Counted from the stretch's first letter, positions 9,945-18,632 are shown. The stretch: DNA of 64,000 nucleotides from Candidatus Fusicatenibacter intestinigallinarum (GCA_019119555.1 DWWU01000022.1:1-64000); one strand, 5' to 3'. The notes: a model not told the origin generated them from the letters alone. A program made the numbers and translations.

Positions 9945-11251
9945 GCTTCCGCTTCTGCTTCCACTTCTACTTCTTTTGCGCTGTCAGCCATCAGAGTAAC
10001 CGCTTCCTGAACTGCCAGATCTTTCTTCATCTGATCTTTCTGATAATCGTCAACCACTTCCTTGAACTTGTCAAGTTCCATATGGTACATCTCGGCAAGC
10101 TTGGTCAGCTCCTCTTCCAGTCTTTCGTCGGAAATCTGAATATTCTCAACCTCAGCAACTTTTTCAAGAACCAGTCTGCTCTGGATTCTCTTCATTGCCT
10201 GCGGTCTCATCTGCTCCTGCATGGTCTCCAGAGTGGATCCGGTAAACTGCATATACTGCTCCATAGTAAGACCCTGGGACTGAATTCTTCTTGCGAAATC
10301 GTCGATCATCTGATTGATCTGTGTCTTTACCATAGCCTCCGGAATATCCATTGTCGCATTTTCAATGGCTTTGTCTACCACTGCGTTCTCTTTTTCAGTC
10401 TTTGCAGCATCTTCTTTTCTCTTTGCGATGTTATCCTTGATTTCCTTCTTATATTCTTCCAGGGTGTCAAACTCGGAAACATCCTTTGCGAAATCATCGT
10501 CCAGCTCCGGAAGTTCTTTTGTCTCGATCTTGTGGATCACACATTTGAATACTGCTTCTTTTCCTTTCAGATCTTCCGCCTGGTAATCCTCCGGGAAGGT
10601 TACCTTTACATCTACCGGCTGCTCCAGAGCAACGCCTGCCAGCTGCTCCTCAAATCCCGGAATGAAAGTGTGGGAACCAAGTGTCAGCGGATAATCCTTG
10701 CCGGAACCGCCTTCGAATGCAACGCCGTCCACAAAGCCTTCGAAATCAATCGTTACTTTGTCGCCGTCCTGTGCCGGGCGATCTTCCACATGGATGGTTC
10801 TCGCATTCTTTTCCTGTTCTTTCTTCAGTTCCGCCTCGATTTCCTCATCGGTCACTTCCACGTCTGTCTTCGGAACTTCCAGACCTTTATACTCGCCCAG
10901 TGTCACTTCCGGTTTTACCGCAACCTCTGCAGTGAAGATAAACGGCTTTCCTTTTTCGATCTGCTCAACGTTGATCTCCGGCTGAGACACGATATCCAGT
11001 CCGCTCTCCTCCGCTGCCTTGGAATACTCACGGGGAACCAGGCTGTTGACTGCATCCTCATAGAATACTGCCGGGCCGTACATTTTCTCTACCATTGCTC
11101 TCGGAACTTTGCCCTTACGGAATCCCGGGATGCTGATATTCTTTTTCTGTTTCTGGTATGCTGCATTTAACGCTTTCTCCAGTTCTTCGGCTGCTACCTC
11201 GATGGTAAGTTTGGCCATGTTCTTTTCCAGATTTTCAACCTGTACACTCAT
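9941..11251 (-). CDS. tig: Trigger factor, ribosome-associated chaperone
   Basis: Peptidyl-prolyl isomerase and chaperone that binds nascent chains at ribosomal protein L23. The 436 residues show the ribosome-binding N domain (the signature GFRKGKVPRAMVEK near residue 43), an FKBP-type isomerase domain (about 150-240) and the C-terminal helical arms. The tail is very acidic and repetitive (EVEVEAEAEA). An AGGAGG site precedes the ATG. It heads the protease string. Upstream there is a possible -10 (TATACT on the minus strand at 11336-11341) without a clear -35. Confidence 0.96.
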   Translation of the reverse strand: MSVQVENLEKNMAKLTIEVAAEELEKALNAAYQKQKKNISIPGFRKGKVPRAMVEKMYGPAVFYEDAVNSLVPREYSKAAEESGLDIVSQPEINVEQIEKGKPFIFTAEVAVKPEVTLGEYKGLEVPKTDVEVTDEEIEAELKKEQEKNARTIHVEDRPAQDGDKVTIDFEGFVDGVAFEGGSGKDYPLTLGSHTFIPGFEEQLAGVALEQPVDVKVTFPEDYQAEDLKGKEAVFKCVIHKIETKELPELDDDFAKDVSEFDTLEEYKKEIKDNIAKRKEDAAKTEKENAVVDKAIENATMDIPEAMVKTQINQMIDDFARRIQSQGLTMEQYMQFTGSTLETMQEQMRPQAMKRIQSRLVLEKVAEVENIQISDERLEEELTKLAEMYHMELDKFKEVVDDYQKDQMKKDLAVQEAVTLMADSAKEVEVEAEAEA

Positions 11252-11427
11252 GATAACTATTTTCCTCCTTGTTTATCTGAAAAGCAGCCGGTGCATGGTG
11301 CCAGCATACTTCTCCACTCTACAATCATTATTGGAGTATAGCACATTCCTGCTGAAAACGCCAGTAGTTTTTTTCTTCCGGCGGAATTTTATGTTTTCTT
11401 TTACACTTTTTGTTCAGATTTTTAAAG

Positions 11428-11500
11428 CGTCAGCCGCCCGCCGAGGCGACTGACGGCGATGCGGCAGTATTTCCGCAGCCATTCAGCTGAACGGCTGCGG
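11428..11500 (-). terminator. Two hairpins after the DJ-1 gene
   Basis: The first, 11473-11500, is a 28-bp near-perfect palindrome (CCGCAGCC..GGCTGCGG around TTCAGCTGAA), a diverged member of the dispersed repeat family. The second, 11428-11455, pairs CGTCAG with CTGACG and GCC with GGC and is followed on the minus strand by TTTAAAAA. Together they probably end transcription of the DJ-1 gene ahead of tig. Confidence 0.6.
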
Positions 11501-11511
11501 ATTCTCTTCTC

Positions 11512-12066
11512 TCAGGCATACGGATAAACGATTTTTTCCGCCATCTGCTTTGCCGCATCCTTTCCCTGCAGCTGCGTCAGCACCTCCAGCGCGAAATCGA
11601 CTGCAGCGCCCATTCCCCGGCCGGTAGTGACATTTCCGCTGGTAACTGCCGACACCTGAAGCACTTCCGCGCCCTTCAGCTGATCCTCGAATCCGGGGAA
11701 GCAGACAGCCTTCTTTCCTTCCAGCACACCCAGTGATCCGAGAACACTGGGAGCAGCGCAAATTGCCGCCAGACGTTTTCCTTCGCTGTTGTAGGAAAGA
11801 ATCAGCTCTTTCAGCAGTTCGTTCGCCCCAAGATTTAGGGTGCCTGGCATTCCTCCCGGAAGAAACAGCAGGTCACCGTCTCCGAACGTTCCGTCCTCCA
11901 TTCTGAGATCCGCCTGAACGGTGATCCCGTGGGATCCGGTCACTTCCTTTCTTCCCATCACGGAAACCGTGACCACATCTTCCCCCGCCCTCCGCAGAAT
12001 ATCCACCGGAGTCAGCGCTTCGATTTCCTCACACCCATCTGCAAGAAACACGTAAATTTTTGCCAT
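11512..12066 (-). CDS. DJ-1/PfpI family protein
   Basis: Class I glutamine amidotransferase-like protein of the DJ-1/YajL branch, 184 residues. The nucleophile elbow AAICAAPSVLG places the reactive cysteine at residue 103, and the conserved acidic residue lies in the GCEEIE segment (14-15), as in DJ-1 and YajL. Proposed roles in the family include methylglyoxal or glycated-protein repair and oxidative stress protection; the true substrate is not known here. A good GGAGG site precedes the ATG. Monocistronic, ended by two hairpins. Confidence 0.88.
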   Translation of the reverse strand: MAKIYVFLADGCEEIEALTPVDILRRAGEDVVTVSVMGRKEVTGSHGITVQADLRMEDGTFGDGDLLFLPGGMPGTLNLGANELLKELILSYNSEGKRLAAICAAPSVLGSLGVLEGKKAVCFPGFEDQLKGAEVLQVSAVTSGNVTTGRGMGAAVDFALEVLTQLQGKDAAKQMAEKIVYPYA

Positions 12067-12309
12067 TTGCCATTACCTCCTGAATCAAAGAATCCCGCAG
12101 CCAGACGGCCGCAGATTACGCAACAGTTCTGTCGGATTTATTGTATCACAGAAAAACGAATTTGAAAATCACAACAAAGTGAAGGAAAAATGACGGATGA
12201 ACGATTGCCGGCGGATAGACGGACAGAAAGGTTTATGATAAAATAACGGATGAATTTATAAAAGTCTATATAAAGTCGAACAGAAATCAGAGAAAGGAAA
12301 ACTGATCTT

Positions 12310-12765
12310 ATGGAAATTGAAAGAAAATATCTGCTCCGGCAGCTGCCGGAACACCTGGAAACATATCCCTCCCACCGCATCGAACAGGGATATCTGTGCA
12401 CCGCGCCGGTGGTACGTATCCGGCGGCAGGATGAGGAATACTGGCTGACCTACAAATCCAAAGGCCTGATGGTACGGGAAGAGTATAACCTTCCTCTGAC
12501 CCGGGAAGCCTACCTGCACCTGCGGCCGAAAACCGACGGCATTCTGATCTGCAAAACCCGGTATCTGATTCCTCTGGGAGGCGGACTCACCGCCGAACTG
12601 GATGTCTTTCACGACGACTACGAAGGGCTCTTTCTGGTGGAAGTAGAGTTTCCGTCTGAGGAGGCCGCAGAGGCGTTTCTCCCGCCGGAATGGTTCGGCG
12701 AAGACGTCACCTTTTCTTCCGCTTACCATAACAGCACGCTGAGCGGGGGCGTCCCGGAAAGATAA
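12310..12765 (+). CDS. CYTH domain protein (triphosphate tunnel enzyme)
   Basis: A 151-residue protein beginning MEIERKYLL, the ExExK motif of the CYTH/TTM superfamily, followed by the beta-strand pattern of charged residues (RIRRQ, YWLTYKSKG, EEYNLPL, CKTRYLIP, AELDVF, LVEVEF) that lines the tunnel. Members hydrolyse inorganic triphosphate or thiamine triphosphate, or act as adenylate cyclases; the short single-domain bacterial forms are most often tripolyphosphatases. AAAGGA lies upstream of the ATG. It converges on the structured RNA gene at 12.77-13.07 kb. Confidence 0.85.
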   Translation: MEIERKYLLRQLPEHLETYPSHRIEQGYLCTAPVVRIRRQDEEYWLTYKSKGLMVREEYNLPLTREAYLHLRPKTDGILICKTRYLIPLGGGLTAELDVFHDDYEGLFLVEVEFPSEEAAEAFLPPEWFGEDVTFSSAYHNSTLSGGVPER

Positions 12766-12797
12766 GAAGAAGGGGAACCGCGCAAGGCGGCTCCCCC
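12763..12797 (-). terminator. Intrinsic terminator of the structured RNA
   Basis: On the minus strand GGGGAGCCGC pairs perfectly with GCGGUUCCCC (one G-U pair) around a CUUGC loop and is followed by UUCUUCUUAUCUUU. On the plus strand the same stem has an A-C mismatch and no T run, so the minus strand is the functional one. It lies immediately after the CYTH stop codon on the opposite strand. Confidence 0.85.
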
Positions 12798-13068
12798 CTC
12801 CGGGCTTTCCTGTACACTACAAGCAGTGAACCAAGAAAGATCGCAGTCCTCCATCTGCATACCTTGCGGAAACTCCGGACGGGCCGACTCCGAAGCCGGA
12901 ATCTGGTCATGACAACAGATTCACCTGCATTACCCACCGACTGCATACGACTTTGAGGCCTCGGTGCATTGCTGCACCTTTTTGCCAACCGTCTTCTGCC
13001 TGACGTCCTTTCACTCAAGGGCCACTGACGTTTGTGGTGACGCCGTTTCCGGCGCCGGTGTGTAGTGT
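12798..13068 (-). ncRNA. Highly structured RNA, family not identified
   Basis: There is no plausible protein in this 270-base stretch, but the minus strand folds extensively. ACACUACA at the 5' end pairs with UGUAGUGU at the 3' end (closing stem, 13059-13066 with 12812-12819). Inside are GGCGCCG-GAAA-CGGCGUC and GGUGCA-GCAA-UGCACC, both with GNRA tetraloops, GAAUCUG / CAGAUUC, CCGGCU / AGUCGG, CGGA / UCCG and GCAG / CUGC. CCAC / GUGG interleaves with ACGUC / GACGU, a possible pseudoknot. G-U pairs and GNRA loops exist only on the minus strand. A terminator follows. It is not RNase P, tmRNA, SRP or 6S RNA by any hallmark I know. The raiA motif RNA of Firmicutes is the best guess from size and complexity, unverified. 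Confidence 0.8.
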
Positions 13069-13233
13069 TAAAAATACAATTGAATATATTTTTTTGAAAC
13101 GCCATAATGGCCGGTTCACGTCCGCACGTCAGAGCATCCGCCGCTCAGCGGTCCGGCGAAATTTTATTTTCCACCAGACATTTTTATTATGCATCATTTT
13201 TCCCTGTTTTGCAATACGAATCTGTGAATATTT

Positions 13234-14988
13234 TTATGATTTCTCTCCGGGAATCATGCTTTTCAGGCGCTCTGTCTGCGTTCTGATATCCATTGCCTCC
13301 CCTTCGCTGAGCTTCTCCGGTTTTTTCCCCCGAATCATCCGCTGCAGAGCGGACATCTGCGCTTTCAGCTCCTTTTTCTCCTCTTTTGCAATCTGCTTTT
13401 TATGCTCCGACAGATACCGCTGGCACCGGATCAGCTGGTTCTGTGCTTCTCCCAACGTGTCCATCCGCTCCATTCTGGTAGAATCTTCCGCTTCATTCAT
13501 CTGCGCCTCATGGATCGCCCTTTGAATCTCCACCTCAGAAAGGTTGGAGCTTGCACTGATCGTAATGCTCTGCTGCTTTCCGGTATCCAGATCCCGGGCA
13601 GATACATTCACGATTCCATTGGCGTCGATATCAAACGTCACTTCAATCTGCGGCACGCCCGCGGGAGCCCGTTTGATTCCGGTCAGCCGGAAATTTCCCA
13701 GCAACGTATTGTCTCGGGCAAACTGACGCTCTCCCTGAAGCACCTTGATTTCCACGGAAGTCTGGAAGTTTCCCGCAGTGGAAAACACCTGACTGTGACG
13801 GGTGGGGATTGTCGTGTTCCGGTCAATGATCTTGGTGGCCACGCCGCCGACCGTCTCAATGGACAGGGACAGAGGAGTAACATCCATCAGAATCAGTTCC
13901 GCGGCGGTTCCTGTTGTGATCTCACCGCCCAGCTTTCCTCCCTGGATCGCCGCTCCGATGGCAACGCATTCGTCAGGATTCATATTTCTGGAAGGCTCCT
14001 TGCCGGTCAGATGACGCACTTTTTCCTGCACCGCCGGAATTCTTGTAGAGCCTCCCACCAGCAGCACCATGCCAAGTTCCGACGCAGAAACCCCTGCGTC
14101 GCTCAGCGCTCTTCTCACCGGCTCCTCGGTGCGATCCACCAGATCCTTCGTCAACTCATTGAACAGCGAACGGGTCACTTCCATCTCCAGGTGCTTCGGT
14201 TCGTTGCGCACTGTGGTGATAAACGGAAGATTGATGGTAGTGATCATCTGGGAGGAAAGATTTTTCTTTGCCTCCTCCGCCGCCTCCCGCACTCTCTGGA
14301 GAGCCACAGGATCCTTTGCCAGATTGACTTTTTCCTGCTTTTTAAAAGTGTCCACAATGTAATCTGTCAGACGTTCATCAAAATCATCGCCACCCAGATG
14401 ATTGTCGCCGGCAGTTGCCAGAACCTCGATCAGATTATCGCCGATCTCAATCAGAGACACATCGAACGTTCCGCCTCCCAGGTCATAAACCATAATCTTC
14501 TGTGCCTGCCCGTGATCCAGTCCATAGGCCAGAGCCGCCGAGGTAGGCTCGTTGATGATCCGCATGACCTCAAGACCCGCAATCCTGCCGGCATCCTTTG
14601 TCGCCTGGCGCTGGGCGTCATTAAAATAGGCCGGAACCGTGATGACCGCCTGGCTGACGCTCTCTCCCAGATAACTCTCCGCATCTTTTTTCAGCTTCAT
14701 CAGAATGAACGCGGAAATTTCCTGCGGGGAATACTCCTTCCGGTCGATCCTCACACGGTGATTGGTTCCCATCTCCCGCTTGATCGAGGCGATTGTCCGG
14801 TCCACATTTGTCGCTGCCTGACGCTTTGCGACAGCTCCCACCAGACGCTCTCCGTTCTTTGTAAACGCCACGACCGAAGGCGTGGTTCTTGTTCCCTCTG
14901 CATTTGTAATCACAACCGGTTCGCCGCCTTCCATAACGGCCACACAGCTGTTTGTCGTCCCAAGGTCAATACCGATTACTTTTCCCAT
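13234..14988 (-). CDS. DnaK/Hsp70-type chaperone, stand-alone
   Basis: Hsp70 ATPase plus substrate-binding protein, 584 residues. The nucleotide-binding signatures are intact: [13 protein letters not shown] at the start, [13 protein letters not shown] near 170-185 and [12 protein letters not shown] near 320-333, followed by the linker and beta-sandwich ([13 protein letters not shown]). The C-terminal lid is short and ends IPGEKS without the acidic tail of DnaK. The open frame extends 28 codons upstream, but the ATG at 14986-14988 has a GGAGG site and is the family start. There is no grpE, dnaJ or hrcA beside it, so this is probably a second, specialised Hsp70 and not the main DnaK. Confidence 0.88.
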   Translation of the reverse strand: MGKVIGIDLGTTNSCVAVMEGGEPVVITNAEGTRTTPSVVAFTKNGERLVGAVAKRQAATNVDRTIASIKREMGTNHRVRIDRKEYSPQEISAFILMKLKKDAESYLGESVSQAVITVPAYFNDAQRQATKDAGRIAGLEVMRIINEPTSAALAYGLDHGQAQKIMVYDLGGGTFDVSLIEIGDNLIEVLATAGDNHLGGDDFDERLTDYIVDTFKKQEKVNLAKDPVALQRVREAAEEAKKNLSSQMITTINLPFITTVRNEPKHLEMEVTRSLFNELTKDLVDRTEEPVRRALSDAGVSASELGMVLLVGGSTRIPAVQEKVRHLTGKEPSRNMNPDECVAIGAAIQGGKLGGEITTGTAAELILMDVTPLSLSIETVGGVATKIIDRNTTIPTRHSQVFSTAGNFQTSVEIKVLQGERQFARDNTLLGNFRLTGIKRAPAGVPQIEVTFDIDANGIVNVSARDLDTGKQQSITISASSNLSEVEIQRAIHEAQMNEAEDSTRMERMDTLGEAQNQLIRCQRYLSEHKKQIAKEEKKELKAQMSALQRMIRGKKPEKLSEGEAMDIRTQTERLKSMIPGEKS

Positions 14989-15127
14989 TGGCTGCTTCCT
15001 CCAGTTTTCTCTGTACTTTTTCCAATGCCATGTCTGCCGCTGCGGACAGCTTCCGCAGCGCCGGCCCCTCACGTTCGCTGCCCTTTCCCGCTTCAGGAAG
15101 GCAGAACAGACATTTCAAACTGTTACA

Positions 15128-15156
15128 ACTATATCGCTTTCCAACTTTTCGGTCAA
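15128..15156 (-). promoter_or_regulatory. Promoter of the stand-alone dnaK-like gene
   Basis: Minus-strand TTGACC, 17-base spacer, TATAGT. No CIRCE-type inverted repeat (TTAGCACTC..GAGTGCTAA) is visible, so HrcA control is unlikely. Confidence 0.75.
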
Positions 15157-15202
15157 GCAGAGTCACAGCAATTTCATACAATTTATAGCATTTTAAGAAA
15201 TT

Positions 15203-15230
15203 GTTGCAGTTCAGCGGGCGGAACAGTTAC
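15203..15230. repeat. Dispersed palindrome
   Basis: GTTGCAGTTCAGCGGGCGGAACAGTTAC, one more member of the repeat family, with a GGG centre. It lies upstream of the ferredoxin promoter. Confidence 0.7.
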
Positions 15231-15259
15231 AAGAAATTTGTCTGTTTTGAACAAAACTC

Positions 15260-15288
15260 TTGCGAAATGAAGACGGCAACATTATACT
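15260..15288 (+). promoter_or_regulatory. Promoter of the polyferredoxin gene
   Basis: TTGCGA, 17-base spacer, TATACT, ending 36 bases before the ATG. A GGAGGA ribosome binding site lies between. Confidence 0.75.
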
Positions 15289-15324
15289 GGAAAGAAAGTA
15301 TTCTACAAAAGCGGAGGAACGATT

Positions 15325-15711
15325 ATGAAAAAACTGATAGTCACCGACAAAACAGCCTGCAAGGCGTGCCTTCAGTGTGAGGTTGCCTGCTCCACAGCAT
15401 TCTACAAAGTCTATGATCCGGAGAAATCCTGCATCCGTATCGTGGAAAAAAACGGAGCAGTCAAAACAAACGTATGTATTCAGTGCGGCAAATGCGCCCG
15501 TGTCTGTCCGGAAGGCGCGATTTCCCAGAACGCAAAAGGTACTTACATCATCAACAAAAAGCTCTGCGTTGGCTGTGGCAAATGTGTGGAAGCCTGTCCG
15601 ATGGGCGTAATGGTAAAAGCGCCGGAAGCGCCCGCCGCCTCCAAGTGCATCGCCTGCGGAATCTGTGCAAAAGCCTGTCCGATGGGTATTCTGGAGATTC
15701 AGGAAAAATAA
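15325..15711 (+). CDS. 4Fe-4S polyferredoxin (HycB/CooF-like)
   Basis: Small iron-sulfur electron carrier of 128 residues. Cysteine motifs in order: CKACLQCEVAC (12-22), CIQCGKCARVCP (51-62), CVGCGKCVEACP (about 81-92) and CIACGICAKACP (about 108-119), enough for four [4Fe-4S] clusters. This arrangement is that of the electron-transfer subunits associated with CO dehydrogenase, formate dehydrogenase, aldehyde oxidoreductase or hydrogenases. No catalytic partner is adjacent, so its donor and acceptor are unknown. Has its own promoter and a strong terminator. Confidence 0.9.
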   Translation: MKKLIVTDKTACKACLQCEVACSTAFYKVYDPEKSCIRIVEKNGAVKTNVCIQCGKCARVCPEGAISQNAKGTYIINKKLCVGCGKCVEACPMGVMVKAPEAPAASKCIACGICAKACPMGILEIQEK

Positions 15712-15717
15712 AATGTC

Positions 15718-15777
15718 ATCAAAAATGCGTTCTGAAACGGAAACTGCCAGGGCAGCCGTTCAGAACGCATTTTTGAT
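15718..15777. terminator. Strong bidirectional terminator
   Basis: A 19-bp perfect stem, ATCAAAAATGCGTTCTGAA with its complement, with an inner CTGCC / GGCAG. A and T runs lie on the two flanks, so it serves both the ferredoxin gene and the convergent solute-binding protein gene. Confidence 0.9.
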
Positions 15778-15864
15778 ATAACAGGGAACACAGTTCCCTG
15801 ATAAAAAAAATTCATTCACCCTCTGCTTCAGACATCCGGCCGTCTTTCGGAAGGAACCAGATCT

Positions 15865-16935
15865 CTATCTGATCGCTTCCTCAGCAAACGTGGTCGTCAC
15901 AAGATCTTCATAGGGCGCCCGTTCTTTCAGTTCTCCAGCGCTGTCCAGGATATTCTGCAGCAGGTCAAAGCTGTCCTGCTCAAAGATCAGGTTACTCTTC
16001 CAGGTATCCTGCTCATAGTAGCGTCTTACGATCGTCGTGATCGTCTCCAGTCCGGTCTCTTCAAACTGCGGCGCTATCACCTGTGCAATTTCCTCCGGCG
16101 TATGCGTCTGCACGTAATCCATGCCTTTCTGAAGGGCATTTGTGAATTTCTGAATAATTTCAGGATTTTCTTCGATATAGCTTTCCTTCGCGCTGTAGGA
16201 AGTGTAGGGCACATATCCCGATTCAGTGCCCACAGACGCCACAACATAGCCAACTCCCTCCTCTTCCAGTGCGGTGGCGGAAGGCTCAAACTCAATGGTA
16301 TAATCTCCCTGTCCGCCGGAAAAAGCTGCCGCCGTGGAGCCGAAATCGATGCTCTGATTGATCTCCAGATCTGACGCCGGATCGATTCCCTTTTCTTTCA
16401 GGACATATTCAAAGACCATCTCGGGCATTCCGCCCTTTCTTCCTCCCAGCACATACTTTCCTTTCAGATCTTCCCACTGGAACTCATCGTCAGGCTCCCG
16501 GGCAACGACAAAATTCCCTGCCCGCTGCGTCAGCTGGGCAAAATTGACCACCGGATTGGAAGTGCCTTCCAGGTAGGCATATACAGACGCCTCCGCTCCC
16601 ATAAAGCCGATATCCGCTTCCCCGGAGATAACGGCCGTCATTACCTTGTCAGCCCCAAAGCCATTGACCAGCGTGAGATCCAGCCCTTCCTCCTTAAAGT
16701 ATCCCTCTTCGATGGCGACATACTGCGGCGCATAAAAGATAGAATGAGCGACCTCGTTGAGCGTAACCGGAATCAGTCTTTCTTCCTGCTCCGTTTCTGC
16801 CGTGGTCTGTTCTTTTTCTTCCTGCACCTGTTCAGCAGGCACAGACGCAGTATTCTCTTTCGTATCGCCGCCGCAGCCTGCCAGTACAAGGCAAAGGACT
16901 GCGGGGAGCGCCAGAAACGCAATTTTCTTTTTCAT
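15865..16935 (-). CDS. NMT1/SsuA-type solute-binding lipoprotein
   Basis: Periplasmic-side substrate-binding component of an ABC importer, 356 residues. The N terminus is a lipoprotein signal with lipobox LAGC (Cys21), then a glutamate-rich spacer (about 30-53), then the NMT1/ThiY/SsuA fold (EVAHSIFYAPQYVAIEEGYFKEEGLDLTL, GADKVMTAVISGEADIGFMG). Family ligands are sulfonates, taurine, nitrate or thiamine precursors such as HMP. The permease and ATPase genes that should accompany it are absent on both sides: it is downstream of a MATE gene and converges on a ferredoxin. Its partners are therefore elsewhere or lost. A strong GGAGG site precedes the ATG. Confidence 0.85.
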   Translation of the reverse strand: MKKKIAFLALPAVLCLVLAGCGGDTKENTASVPAEQVQEEKEQTTAETEQEERLIPVTLNEVAHSIFYAPQYVAIEEGYFKEEGLDLTLVNGFGADKVMTAVISGEADIGFMGAEASVYAYLEGTSNPVVNFAQLTQRAGNFVVAREPDDEFQWEDLKGKYVLGGRKGGMPEMVFEYVLKEKGIDPASDLEINQSIDFGSTAAAFSGGQGDYTIEFEPSATALEEEGVGYVVASVGTESGYVPYTSYSAKESYIEENPEIIQKFTNALQKGMDYVQTHTPEEIAQVIAPQFEETGLETITTIVRRYYEQDTWKSNLIFEQDSFDLLQNILDSAGELKERAPYEDLVTTTFAEEAIR

Positions 16936-17037
16936 ACATTCCTCCCTGTCAGCTTCTGTCTGCAGTCATTACCTTAATAGATTATGCAGCCGGAAGAAAA
17001 AGCGGCACAGATACTTTGCAGAGTCTGTCCCAGAGAG

Positions 17038-18390
17038 CTATTCAGCGTTCGCCTCCATGCGGTACAGGGTCTTTCTCTCCCTCAGAGTCAGGCCCAGCGA
17101 CAGAACAAGGGCAAACGCGTCACTGATCGGCTGTGCCCAGAAAATTCCGTTTATCCCCAGAAAAACCGGGAGAATATAGATAAACGGAATCAGAAAAATG
17201 ATCTGCCGGAAGGCAGTAATAAGAATAGATGGCGCAGGTTTTCCAAGGGACTGGAAAAACGTCGTGGCAAGCATAACGAATCCGAGAATCGGAGTGATGA
17301 CAAAGTTTATTCTCAGTCCGGAAACACCGATCGCCACCATTTCCTCTCCTCCTCCGAACAGGAAGATCAGCTGTCTCGCAAATAGAAGAACTCCCACCCA
17401 GATCACACAGGTGATTCCCACGGAAAGAACAGAGGCCTTTCCCAGCGTTTCCATAACTCTGTGATATTTTCCGGCGCCGTAATTGTTTCCCAGGATCGGC
17501 TGAATTCCCTGACTGATGCCGCTGGCCGGCATAATGACAAAGGTCATGACACTGGAGACCACCGCATAGACGCTGATCGCCGTATCCCCGCCATATTTTC
17601 CCAGCTGTCCGTTATAGACAAGGCTGATCAGCCCCATCGCAACCTGGGCGATAAAAAAGGAAAATCCGCAGGAGATGATTCTGGCCGCCAGACCTGTGCG
17701 GATGCGGAAAATATCCCCGGTAATTTTCACCAGTGTTCTGCCCGAAAAAATCAGTACGGACCCGAAAGCGGCAGAACAGAACTGTCCGATTACCGTCGCC
17801 ACAGCCGCGCCCTGTACGCCCATATCAAACACTACGACAAAAAGAAAATCCAGAATGATATTGGTGACCGCTCCGATTCCCGTCACACACATTCCCATGA
17901 CGGGTTTTCCGGATACCCTCACGAAATCGCAGCATACCTGGGAAATCCCCTGAAAGATGCAGCCGAGGGCCACAATCCGATAATATTCGACAGCATACAC
18001 ATAACAGGTCTCCGTCACGCCGAACAGCTGAAGGATCGGGTCGGTCAGGAGCAGCAGCAGAACCGTGAGCACCAGTTCAAAAACCACAACCATCAGATAG
18101 GAATTTCCGAAGCTGCGGCTCATGTCTTTCGTTTCCCCGCTTCCGTGAAACAGACTGAAGAGAGAAGCGCCTCCCGCCGAACAGGTCAGCGCCACCGCCA
18201 TCATCAGAAACGACAGCGGAAAACAGACCGAAAGGCCTGCCAGCGCACTGGTACCGCAGAAATTCCCCACGAAAATACGGTCGACAATATTGTAGATCGC
18301 CGTAATCAGCAGTGAGATCGCCGCCGGAACGGAGTAGCGCACGATCATCGGGAAAAGTTTACCCTGACTGAATTCTTCTGTTTGACTCAT
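17038..18390 (-). CDS. MATE family multidrug efflux protein
   Basis: Twelve-helix cation-coupled drug antiporter of the MepA-like branch, 450 residues. The start MIVRYSVPAAISLLITAIYNIVDRIFVG is the usual MATE entry motif, and two homologous six-helix halves follow (second half beginning near residue 240). An AGGAG site precedes the ATG. It lies behind a marR gene on the same strand. The identical operator TTACTNNNAGTAA sits just before this gene and before marR, so both are probably repressed together and released by a toxic ligand. Confidence 0.92.
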   Translation of the reverse strand: MSQTEEFSQGKLFPMIVRYSVPAAISLLITAIYNIVDRIFVGNFCGTSALAGLSVCFPLSFLMMAVALTCSAGGASLFSLFHGSGETKDMSRSFGNSYLMVVVFELVLTVLLLLLTDPILQLFGVTETCYVYAVEYYRIVALGCIFQGISQVCCDFVRVSGKPVMGMCVTGIGAVTNIILDFLFVVVFDMGVQGAAVATVIGQFCSAAFGSVLIFSGRTLVKITGDIFRIRTGLAARIISCGFSFFIAQVAMGLISLVYNGQLGKYGGDTAISVYAVVSSVMTFVIMPASGISQGIQPILGNNYGAGKYHRVMETLGKASVLSVGITCVIWVGVLLFARQLIFLFGGGEEMVAIGVSGLRINFVITPILGFVMLATTFFQSLGKPAPSILITAFRQIIFLIPFIYILPVFLGINGIFWAQPISDAFALVLSLGLTLRERKTLYRMEANAE

Positions 18391-18408
18391 TTTTATAATC
18401 TCCTTTTA

Positions 18409-18426
18409 TTACTTTTAGTAATTACT
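18409..18426 (-). promoter_or_regulatory. MarR operator before the MATE gene
   Basis: TTACTTTTAGTAA (18409-18421) is the same inverted repeat as at 19117-19129 before marR, and it runs into a further half site forming AGTAATTACT. It lies directly upstream of the MATE ribosome binding site. Confidence 0.75.
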
Positions 18427-18480
18427 TAAGATAAATATCCGGGCAAAAAAATGAGACTGCCCGTTTTCTTTGCTCAGACT

Positions 18481-18508
18481 GTTGCAGTCCAGCCAGCAGA
18501 ACCGCAAT
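18481..18508. repeat. Degenerate dispersed palindrome
   Basis: GTTGCAGTCCAGCC..AGAACCGCAATC, a diverged copy in the marR-MATE gap. Confidence 0.5.
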
Positions 18509-18588
18509 CTCAGACCCGCGCATCTGGCGCCCGGGCCATGCAGAAACCTGCAGTCTCACATTCTTCCTGTCATATTTGCGTATTTACC

Positions 18589-18616
18589 GTTACAGTTCAA
18601 CCGGCCGAACTGTTGC
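18589..18616. repeat. Dispersed palindrome after marR
   Basis: GTTACAGTTCAACC then GGCCGAACTGTTGC, placed 17 bases beyond the marR stop codon, where it may also act as a weak terminator. Confidence 0.75.
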
Positions 18617-18632
18617 CATTATCCGGATGCGG

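Larger units (their letters stand above)
14989..15324. other. Divergent intergenic region, dnaK-like / ferredoxin
   Basis: 336 bases without a convincing gene. It contains the promoter of each neighbour and one dispersed palindrome between them. A 71-codon frame on the minus strand reaching into the chaperone start begins with TTG and has no ribosome binding site, so it was not accepted. Confidence 0.6.

Noticed and set aside
12798-13068. RNase P RNA, tmRNA, SRP RNA or 6S RNA
   Set aside because: The hallmark sequences of these RNAs (for example the RNase P AGAGGAAAGUCC block or a tmRNA tag ending ALAA) are not present on either strand.
12707-13105. 132-codon minus-strand frame over the structured RNA
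   Set aside because: Composition is arginine-rich and unlike a protein; the region folds as RNA with a terminator inside the frame.
15121-15133. CIRCE-type heat-shock operator before the dnaK-like gene
   Set aside because: No TTAGCACTC-N9-GAGTGCTAA inverted repeat could be found between the promoter and the ATG.
14966-15181. 71-codon minus-strand frame overlapping the start of the dnaK-like gene
   Set aside because: Starts with TTG, has no ribosome binding site, begins upstream of the -10 of the dnaK promoter and has no recognisable domain.
18391-18632. Small gene in the marR-MATE gap (plus-strand frames)
   Set aside because: The frames run through two palindromic repeats and the MarR operator and have no ribosome binding site.
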